64,000 nt of DNA from assembly GCA_963757115.1 (NCBI GenBank), contig CAVWQV010000008.1, forward strand, positions 248,001 through 312,000, read 5' to 3'. How positions within the stretch are numbered: position 1 is the stretch's first letter; each line of letters starts with the position of its first letter. The notes below the pieces were generated by a model. It saw only the letters and a program-made list of their open reading frames with translations. It was not told the origin of the DNA and ran no database searches. A program made the position numbers and the translations under genes. Positions 42,002-51,587 of this stretch are shown piece after piece. The DNA comes from CAVWQV01 sp963757115 (GTDB lineage Bacteria; Pseudomonadota; Alphaproteobacteria; Acetobacterales; Acetobacteraceae).

Positions 42002-42579
42002 CCGCCCTCCTGCAGACGGACGGCCCGAAGCTGCTTGGCGCCCTCCGCGCCCTGCTTGCCGAAAAGGGGATCGCGACGGCGGACGACATCGCCGAGCGGA
42101 TCGTCGCGACCGATCGCGGCTCGCCTGCGCAAGGGGCGCGGATGGTGGCCCGCGCGTGGGTGGACCCGGCCTACCGGGTGGCCATGCTGGAGGATGGGGC
42201 GCGCGCGGCCGAGCAGCTCGGCATCACGATGCGCGGTGCGCCGCCGCTCGGCGTGCTGGCCAACACGCCGGACCAGCATCACCTCGTGGTGTGCACCCTA
42301 TGCAGCTGCTATCCGCGCGCCGTTCTCGGCTACCCTCCGTTCTGGTTCAAGTCGGCGGCGTATCGAGCGCGCGCGGTGCGCGACCCGCGCGGGCTGCTCG
42401 CCGAATGGGGCACGGTGCTGCCGGCGGCCACACGGGTTCGCATCGTCGACTCTACTGCCGACTATCGCTGGATGGTGCTGCCGATGCGTCCGGACGGCAC
42501 CGAAGGCTGGAGTGAGCAGCAACTGGCCTCCATCGTGCGTGAGGGCGACATGATCGGCGTGACGGTGCCGAGCGTCTGA
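41998..42579 (+). CDS. Nitrile hydratase alpha / thiocyanate hydrolase gamma metal-binding subunit
   Basis: 193 residues, intact. Carries the metal centre VCTLCSCYP (C-x2-C-S-C) whose cysteines ligate cobalt or iron and become oxidised to sulfinic/sulfenic acids; Thr in CTLC suggests cobalt. Downstream LGYPPFWFKSAAYRARAVRD and LAEWGTVLPAATRVRIVDST are family-typical, ending MIGVTVPSV. The residue after CSCYP is Arg, whereas nitrile hydratases usually have Trp here. No separate activator protein is obvious downstream. Function: hydration of nitriles to amides or hydrolysis of thiocyanate to carbonyl sulfide and ammonia. Confidence 0.9.
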   Translation: MTALLQTDGPKLLGALRALLAEKGIATADDIAERIVATDRGSPAQGARMVARAWVDPAYRVAMLEDGARAAEQLGITMRGAPPLGVLANTPDQHHLVVCTLCSCYPRAVLGYPPFWFKSAAYRARAVRDPRGLLAEWGTVLPAATRVRIVDSTADYRWMVLPMRPDGTEGWSEQQLASIVREGDMIGVTVPSV

Positions 42580-42617
42580 ATATCGGCCGTATGAGGGGCG
42601 GTCGCTTGATGCCCACC

Positions 42618-45149
42618 TCAGCCGGCAAGGGCTAAAGCGTCCTCCGACTGACCATGCTGCTCGTCACGCCCGAACTGGTTTCGGAGTGGCCGCGACGGAG
42701 AAAGCTTGGGCGTATGACCGGCCTGCTGCAACAGCGCCGGCAGGTCGGCAGCGGGGCATGGGCGGCCGAACAGAAAACCTTGCAGCTCGGTGCAGTCCTC
42801 GGCCAGAAGCCGGTCCATCTGCTCGGTCGTCTCCACGCCCTCGGCCGTGATGCCGATGCCGAGGCTGTGGCCGAGGCCAGTCAGCGCTCGCACGATCGCC
42901 GCCGATCTCCGCATTGGCTCCGAGGTCGCGGACGAAGCACCGGTCGATCTTGATGCGGTCGAACGGGAAGCGCTGGAGATAGCCGAGCGAGGCGTAACCG
43001 GTGCCGAAATCGTCAAGCGAGACCCGGACACCAGCGGCGCGGAGCTGTTGCAAGGTCGTCATGGTGGCCGCGTCCTCCCGCATCAGGACCAACTCGGTAA
43101 TCTCAAGCTCAAGCCGCTCCGGCGCGAGCCCGGCTTCCGTCACCGCTTCCAACACCGTCGCGACCAGTCGAGGGCTGCGGAATTGCGCCGGTGAGAGGTT
43201 GACCGAAACCCTGATCGCGTCCGGCCAGTTTGCCGCCTCCATGCAGGCCTGACGGAGCACCCAGGCGCCGAGTGGCACGATCAGCCCCAGTTCCTCGGCT
43301 AGCGGGATGAACCGGTCGGGCGGGATCGCGCCGAGTTCGGGTGCTGCCAGCGCATGAGCGCCTCGAAGCCGCATATCCGTCGTGTCGCCGCGTCAATGAC
43401 GGGCTGATAATTCACCGCAAGCTGTTCGCGGGCGAGCGCCTCGCGCAAATCGCGTTCGAGCGCACATCTTGCCTGCGCTTCCTCGTTCAGGACAGACTCG
43501 AAAAAGCGCCAAGTGCGTCGTCCGCCGGTCTTCGCAGCGTACAGTGCGAGATCGGCGTTACGCATCAGCGTGTCTCCGTCAACGCCGTTCGTCGGCGAAA
43601 GCGCGATGCCGATGCTGGCGCCGATCACGATGCGGTGGCCCTCGATCACGTAGGGCCGCGACACTGCCTCGATCATCCGCTCGGCGAACGCGGCGGCGAC
43701 ACGAGGTTGCGTAACGCCGTGCTGCACGATCGCGAACTCGTCGCCACCGAGGCGGGCCACCGTGTCGCTTTCCCGCGCCATCCCCTTCAGTCGGGCGCCG
43801 ACTTCGCATAGCAGCCGGTCTCCGATCGGGTGTCCAAGGCCGTCGTTCACTGCCTTGAACTGATCGAGATCGAGGCACAGCAGGGCGAAGCCGCCGCCCC
43901 GCGCGGTTTGCGCGAGCGCCTGTTGAATCCTCTCATGGAACAGGACGCGGTTGGCGAGCTTGGTGAGCGCGTCGTGCCGCGCCATGAACACGATCTGCTC
44001 TTCCGCTCGCCGCCGCTCCGTAACGTCTTCGAATGTCATGATCCAACCGCCGTCGGGCAACGGCTCGTGAAAGATGCGCGCCACGCGCCCATTCTGCATT
44101 TCGAGCAGCCACGATCCGCTCTCCCTGCGCAACGCGAAACTTCCACGCTCCGAAAGCACGTCCTCGAGCGTGCGGCCGGGATAATTTCCGCGCGCGAAAC
44201 TGTGCTCGAGAATCGTGCGGTGCGTCACGCCGGGACGAACGACCTCCGGATCGAAGCCGGTGATCGCGAAAAAGCGTTGGTTGACCACCACCAGGCGATG
44301 CTCCGCATCATACATGCAGAGCCCCTGGGTCATGTTGCTGAGGGCCGCTTGCAGCTGCCGCTCAGTTCGCGCGATTTCCTCGCCGCGCCGGAGCACCTCC
44401 TGGTTGGTGGCCTGGAACACGCCGGCGGCTCGCGCCAGGTCTCCTACCTCGTCCAGGTCCCGCAACGAGGGTAGTTCCATTCCGGTCTTTCCGGTCGCCA
44501 GTCTCCCCATCGCGACGGTGATCGCCTGGAGGCGGCGGACAACCCGGCGCTGGATGAAGGTGCCCGCAAGTGCCGCCAGCGCGACAGCGCCCAGGCAGAT
44601 GAGCACCCAAAGCACAGTAACGTGCGCCGCGTGCCGCAAGGACGCGAGCTCCCGGTCCAAGGTGGCGCTGGCGTGGGTGCGCCAACCCGCGACGTCGTTG
44701 GTCAACTTCTCCGCATACAGCAGATAGCTCTCATGCAGGACGGTATCGGCCAGCACCGCGTCTCCGGCCTCGACAGCGAACAGGATCGACCGGGAGCATC
44801 CGAGCAGGCCGGATAGCGGCAGATGGACGTCGAGCCGCCGTTCGAGCAATTCGAGCCGCCCCTCGACCTCGTTCAGCTCGGCTCGAACTGCCGACAAGCG
44901 ATCAGGTCCGATCGGCCCCACCACGGTGTGCATCAGCCGCTGATGCCGCTCCAGCAGCACCAGCGTGTCGACGGCGAGGCGGGCGTTGGCGACGCCATCG
45001 GTTTCCACGGCGTGTGCCAGGAAGCGGGTTTGCAGCGCGAAGTGGATGGAAACTGCCGTCAGGACGACGGTTGCTCCGAACGTGAGCGCGGCGACGCAGT
45101 AGAGGCGGTGCGCCACCCCGAGGCGTGCGCGAAACGTCGAAAGAAACAT
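42618..45149 (-). CDS. Membrane GGDEF-EAL protein with HAMP and PAS domains (two frameshifts)
   Basis: About 843 residues. Order: a TM segment (LYCVAALTFGATVVLTAVSI), a periplasmic helical domain of ~140 residues, a second TM (VTVLWVLICLGAVALAALAG), HAMP, a PAS domain (LSNMTQGLCMYDAEHRLVVV), GGDEF with intact RLGGDEFAIVQHG and an I-site-like region, then EAL with FEALMRWQHP, ELEITELVLM and SLDDFGTGYASL. Both catalytic signatures look intact, so it could make or degrade cyclic-di-GMP. Shifts near 43337-43345 and 42905-42920 break the EAL domain. ATG 45149. Confidence 0.88.
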
Positions 45150-45269
45150 GCGCCTTTTCCTCGGGGCACCCTCCAGGGCGCCTACAGCCGATCATCGCAC
45201 CGGTGGATTGACGCGTCGTGAACAGGATCGGAGCTCGTTCAGGCGCGCGCGTGAGCCGATCCAGCAGGA

Positions 45270-45554
45270 TCAGATGAACTGGCCGCGAAGGAACCCGAGC
45301 GCGGGTAGCGGCTTCCAGGCGCGCGGCAGGTCAGCCCGGCGGATGGGCGTCACGCTGTAGCGCGGCACGGCTTGCCGGAAGCTTTGCAGAAAATTCGCGT
45401 AGGCGCGCACCTGCTGCTCACGCCATGCCCGATCGGCCAGGGCCGCGCCTCTGTTGGGGTAGACATCGGCGATGCGGTCGGTGCGGCCCACGGACGCGAT
45501 CACGGCCCACAATGTGTCCTCGGCCGAACGGCGGAGGGTGATGACCTCGCTCAT
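45270..45554 (-). CDS. Small conserved-looking protein of unknown function
   Basis: 94 residues, intact from ATG 45554. It starts MSEVITLRRSAEDTLWAVIA and contains REQQVRAYANFLQSFRQAVP RYSVTPIRRADLPRAWKPLP (in two pieces). No domain recognised. It lies divergent from the LLM oxidoreductase and upstream, in the same direction, of the GGDEF-EAL gene. Coding is supported by start context and composition only. Confidence 0.5.
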   Translation of the reverse strand: MSEVITLRRSAEDTLWAVIASVGRTDRIADVYPNRGAALADRAWREQQVRAYANFLQSFRQAVPRYSVTPIRRADLPRAWKPLPALGFLRGQFI

Positions 45555-45728
45555 CCCGCCTGTTCTGCCTTCACGCCCTGCCTCGTCAGTCGACTGCCGT
45601 ACCATGATAACGTGCGCGCCGGGCGAGGCCAGTGTTTCCGCAGCGGGTTCCGATCGGGCTGCCCGGGCGGGTTTGCCTCGGAGCTGCGGTCGCGCGACCA
45701 TGGCGCACCGGACAGGAGACGGGTCGCG

Positions 45729-46637
45729 ATGGCCGACAGGATCAAGCTTGGAATTCTCATGCCGCTCGGCGACATCGGCGGCGAGCCGGCAACGGTGAAA
45801 GCGTTCGCACAAGCGGCGGAGGAGTTGGGCTTCGACGACCTTGCCGCACCCGACCACGTGCTCGGCGTCAATGCCGAGAGCCGGCCCGATTGGGGCGCCC
45901 GCAACACGTCGCGTGACCTGTTCCACGATCCGTTCGTGTTGTTCGGTTATCTGAGCGGCGTCACCCGCAGCATCGGGTTCTCGACGCAGGTGCTCATCCT
46001 GCCGCAGCGCCAGACGGCGCTGGTCGCCAAGCAGGCTGCCTCGCTCGACGTACTGTGCGGCGGGCGGTTTCGGCTCGGCGTCGGCGTCGGCTGGAACGAG
46101 GTGGAGTTCGTCGGGCTGAACGAAAACTTCAAGAACCGCGGCCGGCGTTCGGAGGAGCAGGTGCACCTGATGCAACAGCTCTGGGCGGCGCCGCACGTGA
46201 AGTTCGAGGGCAAGTATCACCGGATCGACGACGCCGGGATCAACCCGCTGCCGACGCATCGCCGCGTGCCGGTTTGGTATGGCGGCGCGGAGGACGTCAC
46301 CTTGCGGCGCGTCGCGAAGTACGGCGACGGATGGATGCCCAATGCCTTCGGCCCGGGCGACGAGGCGCGCCAATGGTTCGACACCTTGCGCCGCTATGCT
46401 GCCGAGGAAGGGCGCGACCCGGCCTCGGTCGGCCTTGAGCCCTGGGTGTCCGTGGGCGAGGGGAGCGAGGCGGAGTGGAAGCGCGAAGCGTCGGCGTGGA
46501 AGGCGCTGGGCGCGGATCGCCTGTGCCTCACCACGACATTCGGCCGACGCGGCCACAAGCGCATCGCCGGCCACACGATGGACGACCATTTGGCGGCGAT
46601 GAAGCGCTATCGCGAGGCGGTCGCCGAGGTGCTTTGA
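45729..46637 (+). CDS. LLM-class (luciferase-like) F420-dependent oxidoreductase
   Basis: 302 residues, intact. TIM-barrel luciferase-like family: GILMPLGDIGGEPATVKAFA, AAPDHVLGVNAESRPDWGAR, IGFSTQVLILPQRQTALVAK, SLDVLCGGRFRLGVGVGWNE and VPVWYGGAEDVTLRRVAKYG. It fits the TIGR03619-type F420-dependent group as I remember it, although many proteobacterial members may use FMN. ATG 45729 has AGGAGACGG upstream. Substrate unknown. Confidence 0.88.
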   Translation: MADRIKLGILMPLGDIGGEPATVKAFAQAAEELGFDDLAAPDHVLGVNAESRPDWGARNTSRDLFHDPFVLFGYLSGVTRSIGFSTQVLILPQRQTALVAKQAASLDVLCGGRFRLGVGVGWNEVEFVGLNENFKNRGRRSEEQVHLMQQLWAAPHVKFEGKYHRIDDAGINPLPTHRRVPVWYGGAEDVTLRRVAKYGDGWMPNAFGPGDEARQWFDTLRRYAAEEGRDPASVGLEPWVSVGEGSEAEWKREASAWKALGADRLCLTTTFGRRGHKRIAGHTMDDHLAAMKRYREAVAEVL

Positions 46638-46679
46638 CGCCGACGGTCGAGCGAGGGCCAGCCGTTCAGCGGCCGGAGA

Positions 46680-47246
46680 CTACGGCTGGGTGCTGCCGTA
46701 GATCTCCTCGACCGTGATCGTGATGCCGGGGGGCTCCATCTTGATGTCCCCACTGACCACGATTTGCGTGTCGATCCCCTCAGGTGTCCGGCGGTGGTGT
46801 GTGATGACGCGGCGGATTGGATGCACGATGAGGTAATGTGCGAGCGACGGCAGGAGAAAATAGTCCGCCAGCTTGCCTCCTGTGTCAGTGGACGCCGTCC
46901 CCGGTGAGAGGACTTCGACGATGATCAGCGGGTTCTCGGCCGCGATCGCGTCGGCTTGCATCCGCGCGCCGCAGTTCACCAGTGCGTCCGGTTCGTAGTC
47001 GCTCTCGCCGACCTCCACTGTCACGCCGTCGGCCAGCGCCTCGCAGGGAATGCCCGCTTCGGCCACGGCCCGCCGCAGCGCCAACCAAACGGCGGCCTTG
47101 ACCCGCACGTGCGCGATCCGTTCGGGAGCCATTGCCACGATCCGGCCGTCCACCCGCTCGTAGCGGCCAGTCCGCTGCCCTTGGCGCCACTGCTGGTATT
47201 CCTCACGCGAGTAGAAGCGATCCAACTCGGCCACAGCGACCTTCAT
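46680..47246 (-). CDS. Uma2-family putative restriction-endonuclease-fold protein
   Basis: 188 residues, intact. Features of the Uma2 (DUF820) PD-(D/E)XK family: FYSREEYQQWRQGQRTGRYE, ERVDGRIVAMAPERIAHVRV, SDYEPDALVNCGARM (Asp), and ENPLIIVEVLSPGTASTD (E-x-V). Such proteins are very numerous in cyanobacteria and occur sporadically elsewhere; their function is unknown. ATG 47246. It stands alone next to a gene-poor stretch. Confidence 0.85.
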   Translation of the reverse strand: MKVAVAELDRFYSREEYQQWRQGQRTGRYERVDGRIVAMAPERIAHVRVKAAVWLALRRAVAEAGIPCEALADGVTVEVGESDYEPDALVNCGARMQADAIAAENPLIIVEVLSPGTASTDTGGKLADYFLLPSLAHYLIVHPIRRVITHHRRTPEGIDTQIVVSGDIKMEPPGITITVEEIYGSTQP

Positions 47247-47664
47247 CCGCGACAGCCTCCATGGGCGTGGTTGTCTATCATACGACCCCGGTCCATTCGT
47301 ACCCGCTCACTGATCCAGTAAACGGTCCCCGCTGCCAGAACATTCCGAACGCGCGGAGCGCACTAGTTCCCGCGGGATCGACGTTTCGGGCGTTACTTGT
47401 TTCGACCCCGAGTAATTTCTTCGGCGATGGTCCTCACATAGCTTGCGACGGTCGCTGCCGGAGTGGCGCCGACAGGTTGCCGCAAGCCTTCCACAACGAC
47501 ATTTTCGGCACTCTCTGCGAATGTAGTGCGCCATCTGCGTCAGCCAGAATGCGTTTAATCGTTCTTCGCAAGGTAAATTCTTGCCGGCGCCGGCGCATTC
47601 CACTGAGCTTGGCCGGTTCGCACCCCTGGGCTACTATCTAGTAGGAAAATGTGGGGCGAGAACA
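47247..47664. other. Intergenic region without a supported gene
   Basis: About 420 bp, somewhat less GC-rich than the flanks, between the divergent Uma2 and deacylase genes. Several frames stay open, for example a 98-codon minus-strand frame at 47307-47603, but its composition (many Arg/Cys, no domain) does not look like a real protein. No tRNA, repeat or clear promoter was seen. It could hold a decayed gene. Confidence 0.5.
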
Positions 47665-49384
47665 ATGGCGGCAGGATTGGACCTCATCATCCGAGGCGGA
47701 ACGGTGGTCGACGGGTACTGGGCGGCCGGCGTTCGAGGCCGACGTGGGCGTGGCTGGCGGCCGTATCGTCGAGATCGGCGCCATCGCGGCCAGCGGCGCG
47801 GAGGAAATCGATGCCCGAGGCAAGATCGTCACCCCGGGCTTCGTCGACATCCACACCCACTACGACGGCCAGGCCGTGTGGGACCCGCATCTTGCCCCCT
47901 CGTCCTGGCACGGCGTCACCACCGTGGTGATGGGCAATTGCGGCGTCGGCTTCGCACCCTGCAAAGCGGCCGATCGGGAGAAGCTGGTCGAGCTGATGGA
48001 GGGGGTGGAGGACATCCCCGGCGCCGTCATGCACGAGGGCTTGTCCTGGGAGTGGGAAAGCTTCGGCGAGTACCTGCAAGCGCTGGAGCGCCGCGCGCGC
48101 GACGTGGATGTGTGCGCCCTGCTGCCGCACGCCGCCGTCCGGGTGTTCGTCATGGGCGACCGCGCCGTGCGGCTCGAGAACGCCAACCAGGGCGACATCG
48201 CGCAGATGCGCGAGATCGCCGCCGACGCCATGCGCGCCGGGGCGTTCGGCTTCTCCACCTCCCGCACCACGAGCCACAAGAGCCTGCACGGCGACTATAC
48301 GCCGACACTCCGCGCGCAGGAGGAGGAGCTGTCCGGCATCGCGCTCGGCCTGCGGGACGTGGGCGCCGGCTTCATCGAGATGGTGTCGGAATGGACCCAG
48401 CCCTCGGCGCGCGAGGAGTTCGCCATGTTCCGCCGGGTCGTGGAGCGGTCGGGGCGGCCGGCGGTGTTCTCGCTAGCCCAGCGGGTGAGCCAGCCGGACG
48501 CCTGGAAGGAGCTGATGGGCTACGCCGACCAGGCGATCGCCGACGGCGTTTCCATCCGCCCCGTCGTGCCGCCGCGCGGCATCGGCGTGCTGCTCGGCCT
48601 CGAGGGCAGCCAGAACCCGTTCTCCGGCACGCCCACCTACAAGAGCCTCGCCCATCTCCCGGTGGCCGAGCGCGCTCGCCGGATGGCCGACCCCGCGATC
48701 AAGGCGGGCATTCTCTCGGACGACCCCAAGACCGGCAGCACCTTCCCGCTATTTCACCGGCTGTCGTTCGCCTACATGTTCCGCTTCGGCAACCCGCCCG
48801 ACTACGAGCCCAAGCCGGAAGACAGCATCGAGGCGATGGCCGCGCGCGAGGGGCGCACACCGCAGGAGGTCGCCTACGACATCCTGCTCGAGGACGAGGG
48901 CCGCGGGCTGATCTACACGCCGATCGCCAATTTTGGGAACTACTCCATCGAGGCGTCGGCCGAGATGCTCGCCAACCGCAACGCGATCATGGGCCTCGGC
49001 GACGGCGGCGCGCATGTCGGGTTCATTCTCGACGCCGGCTATCCGACCTGGCTCATCACGCACTGGAACAAGAAGCGTGCACGCTTCGACCTGCCGGAAA
49101 CCATCCGCCGCCTCACGTCCGACACGGCCGCCGCCGCCGGCCTGTCCGATCGCGGCGTGATCGCGCCGGGCAAGAAGGCGGACCTCAACGTGATCGACTA
49201 CGACCGGATCGACTTCGGCCGCCCCTACGTGGTGCATGACCTGCCGGCCGGCGGGAAGCGGCTGATGCAGAAGGCGCATGGCTACGAAGCGACCGTCGTC
49301 TCCGGGCAGGTCACGTTCCGCGACGGCGAGGCGACCGGGGCACTGCCGGGCAAGCTCGTGCGGGGTCAGGGCGCGGCGGCGTAG
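47665..49384 (+). CDS. N-acyl-D-amino-acid deacylase (amidohydrolase 3 family; frameshifted)
   Basis: About 573 residues. ATG 47665 gives MAAGLDLIIRGGTVVDG; one extra G in the GGG at 47713-47715 must be removed to continue TGRPAFEADVGVAGGRIVEI. Metal motif FVDIHTHYDGQAVWDP, then HGVTTVVMGNCGVGFAPC, the family-specific STSRTTSHKSLHGDYTPTLR, and the late GLGDGGAHVGFILDAGYPTW. Cytoplasmic zinc enzyme releasing D-amino acids or a related amidohydrolase. It lies upstream of an MFS transporter, 100 bp away, which might import its substrate. Confidence 0.88.
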
Positions 49385-49484
49385 GCCCAGGCCGCACCGC
49401 CCGCCGGCATCCAGGACGGCGATAGCGGGCTTCTCCGTGCAGGAGGGCCTTGTTCCAGCCTGAGGGTCCGCGCAGGCTCCTCAG

Positions 49485-50850
49485 ATGGAGGATGCGAAGC
49501 GCGAGCGGCGCCGGTTGCCCGACTGGCGCGTGCTCGTCGTCGGACTCGGCACGATGGTGGTGCCGCTCGATTCCGCGGTGAACGTGGCGTTCCCGGCCAT
49601 CACGGGCGCGTTCGGCCTGTCGCTCGAGCAAATCCGATGGATCGTGATCGTCTACATGCTGGCGCAGACGAGCCTCATGCTGGTGTTCGGGCGAATCGGC
49701 GACATGGTGGGCTACAAGCGCGTCTTCCTCCTCGGGTCGGCCGTGAGTGCCGTGGCGATGACGACCTGCTCTGTGGCCCCGAGCTATGGCTGGCTGCTCG
49801 GGGGGCGTGTCGTCCAGGGTGTCGGCGCCGGGCCTCGTGCTGAGCTGCGGCCCTGCACTCGCCACGGACTTTGGGGCGGAGGGGATGCGCGCGCGGGCGC
49901 TCGGCCTCTACACCATGCTGTATAGCCTCGGCTTCGCGCTCGGTCCGCTGCTTGCAGGTCTGCTGATCGCCGAGTTCGGCTGGCGGTCGGTGTTCTGGTT
50001 CCGGTTGCCCGTGACCCTGGCCGCCTTCGCACTCACCTGGGCGCTGCCCGCGTCACCGCCTCAGGCTGCGACCGGGCGGTTCGATGCCCCGGGCGCGGCG
50101 TTGCTGGTCGCCGGCATCGCTGTCGCCGTACTCGCCGTCGACCGGCTGCAATATCTTGCGGCGGATTTGATCTGGCCCGTGCTGGCGGCCGCAGCGGCTG
50201 CCGCGATCTTCGTCCTGTTTGTCAGACGCGAGCGGCAGGCCGCGCAGCCAATCCTCGATCCGCGCTTCTTCGCCGTCCGCGGCTTCGCCCGCATCACCCT
50301 GGCGGCGGTGCTCGCCAACCTGGCCTGCTTCTCGGTGCTGCTACTGGTGCCGTTTTATCTCTCGGCGGTCGCGCGCGCGGGGCCGGTGGCGATCGGTCTG
50401 GTTCTCGCCTGCTCGGCGGCAGGCATGGTGCTGGCTTCGCCGCTCGCGGGGGCGTTGGCCGGACGGACGGGTTCGTCGGGCCTCGCACTGGCCGGTTGCC
50501 TCGCCATGGCGATCGGATTGGCCGGGATCGCGGTGGCGCCCACGCCGGTGCTGCTGATCGCCGCCCTGCTGATCCAGGGGTTCGGGCAGGGCCTGTTCCA
50601 GGTCGCCTTCCTGGACCTGGTGACGGCCACCCTTCCCGTCGCGGCGCGCGGCGTGGCCGGCAGTCTTGGGATGCTGACCCGCACGGTGGGCGTCGTGATC
50701 GGCGCCTCGGTGCTGACGCTGGCGTATCGCGCCATGCTGGACGCGACCGGGGCGTTGCTGCCTGCCCTGCAAGGAGTGTTTGCCGTCTCCGCCGCGATCC
50801 CGGCCGCCTGCGCGCTGATGCTTTGGAGATCCGGCGGCGACGACGACTAG
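49485..50850 (+). CDS. MFS transporter, DHA2-like (frameshifted)
   Basis: About 455 residues with roughly 12-14 hydrophobic segments. The N-terminus has MVVPLDSAVNVAFPAI and the loop motif FGRIGDMVGYKRVFLLGSAV, then YGWLLGGRVVQGVGAG; after removing one base at about 49828-49833 it continues LVLSCGPALATDF, LGFALGPLLAGLLIAEFGWR and later LVPFYLSAVARAGPVAIGLV. It resembles proton-driven multidrug or metabolite exporters. It follows the deacylase in the same direction. Confidence 0.87.
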
Positions 50851-50879
50851 GTGTTCGCGAGCAGGTTCTCCGCCATGCC

Positions 50880-51587
50880 TTACTCGGCGTAGATCATCTT
50901 ACGCGTCATGCCGCCGTCGACCACGAACTCCGCTCCGGTGATGAAGCCGCTATCCGGCCCGAGCAGGAACGCGACCATCGCGGCTACGTCGGCCACCCCG
51001 CCGACCCGGCCGGCGGGGTGCTGGGCGTGGTCCTCGGGCCGCAGCGCCTCGCCTCGCGTGTCGATCCAGCCCGGGCTCACGCAATTTACCCGCACGTCCG
51101 GGCCGAGGCTGACCGCGAGCGCGTGCGTCAGGGCCACAAGCCCGCCCTTCGACGCCGCGTACGCCTCCGTGTCAGCCTCCGACATGCGGGCGCGGGTGGA
51201 GGCGATCGCCACGACCGCCCCCCGCCGCGTGCGCAACAGCGTTTCGGCGGCACGGACGAGCAGGAACATGCTGGTGAGATTGGTCGCCAGCACCGCGTTG
51301 AACTCGGCAAGGCTCAGGGCCGCGATCGGCTTGCGGATCATGAACCCGGCGTTGCACACGAGCCCGTCGAGCCGTCCCTCCTCGGCGGCAATTTCGCCGA
51401 CAAGTCGCCGGACGGATGCTTCGTCCGAAACATCGGCAAGCACGAAGCGGACGCCCGCGATCGCCTTGGCGGCCGGGTTGCGATCAGCGGCGACCACCCG
51501 CCAGCCGGCCTCTGCCTGCCGTTCGGCGATGGCGGCACCGATGCCGCGCGCCGCACCCGTGACCAGGACGACGCGCGGCGCCTCCAA
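50880..51587 (-). CDS. Short-chain dehydrogenase/reductase
   Basis: 235 residues, intact. Classical SDR: VVLVTGAARGIGAAIAERQA, DGLVCNAGFMI, catalytic Ser in VVAIASTRARMSEADTEAYA followed by ASKGG (YxxxK), VRVNCVSPGWIDTRGEALR and FVVDGGMTRKMIY. The start appears to be TTG 51587, immediately after the TAG of metY; the two are presumably co-transcribed. Substrate unknown. Confidence 0.86.
   Translation of the reverse strand: MEAPRVVLVTGAARGIGAAIAERQAEAGWRVVAADRNPAAKAIAGVRFVLADVSDEASVRRLVGEIAAEEGRLDGLVCNAGFMIRKPIAALSLAEFNAVLATNLTSMFLLVRAAETLLRTRRGAVVAIASTRARMSEADTEAYAASKGGLVALTHALAVSLGPDVRVNCVSPGWIDTRGEALRPEDHAQHPAGRVGGVADVAAMVAFLLGPDSGFITGAEFVVDGGMTRKMIYAE

Noticed and set aside
39831..42089. 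Long open minus-strand frame opposite moeB, SH3 and nitrile hydratase genes
   Set aside because: Same reason; the plus-strand genes have clear family motifs and overlapping start-stop codons.
46680..47246. Uma2 nuclease-fold gene as evidence for a mobile element
   Set aside because: No transposase, terminal repeats or target duplications are present nearby; Uma2 proteins also occur singly in chromosomes.
47307..47603. 98-codon minus-strand frame in the gap before the deacylase
   Set aside because: No start context, no recognisable domain and a Cys/Arg-heavy composition unlike the real genes of this genome.
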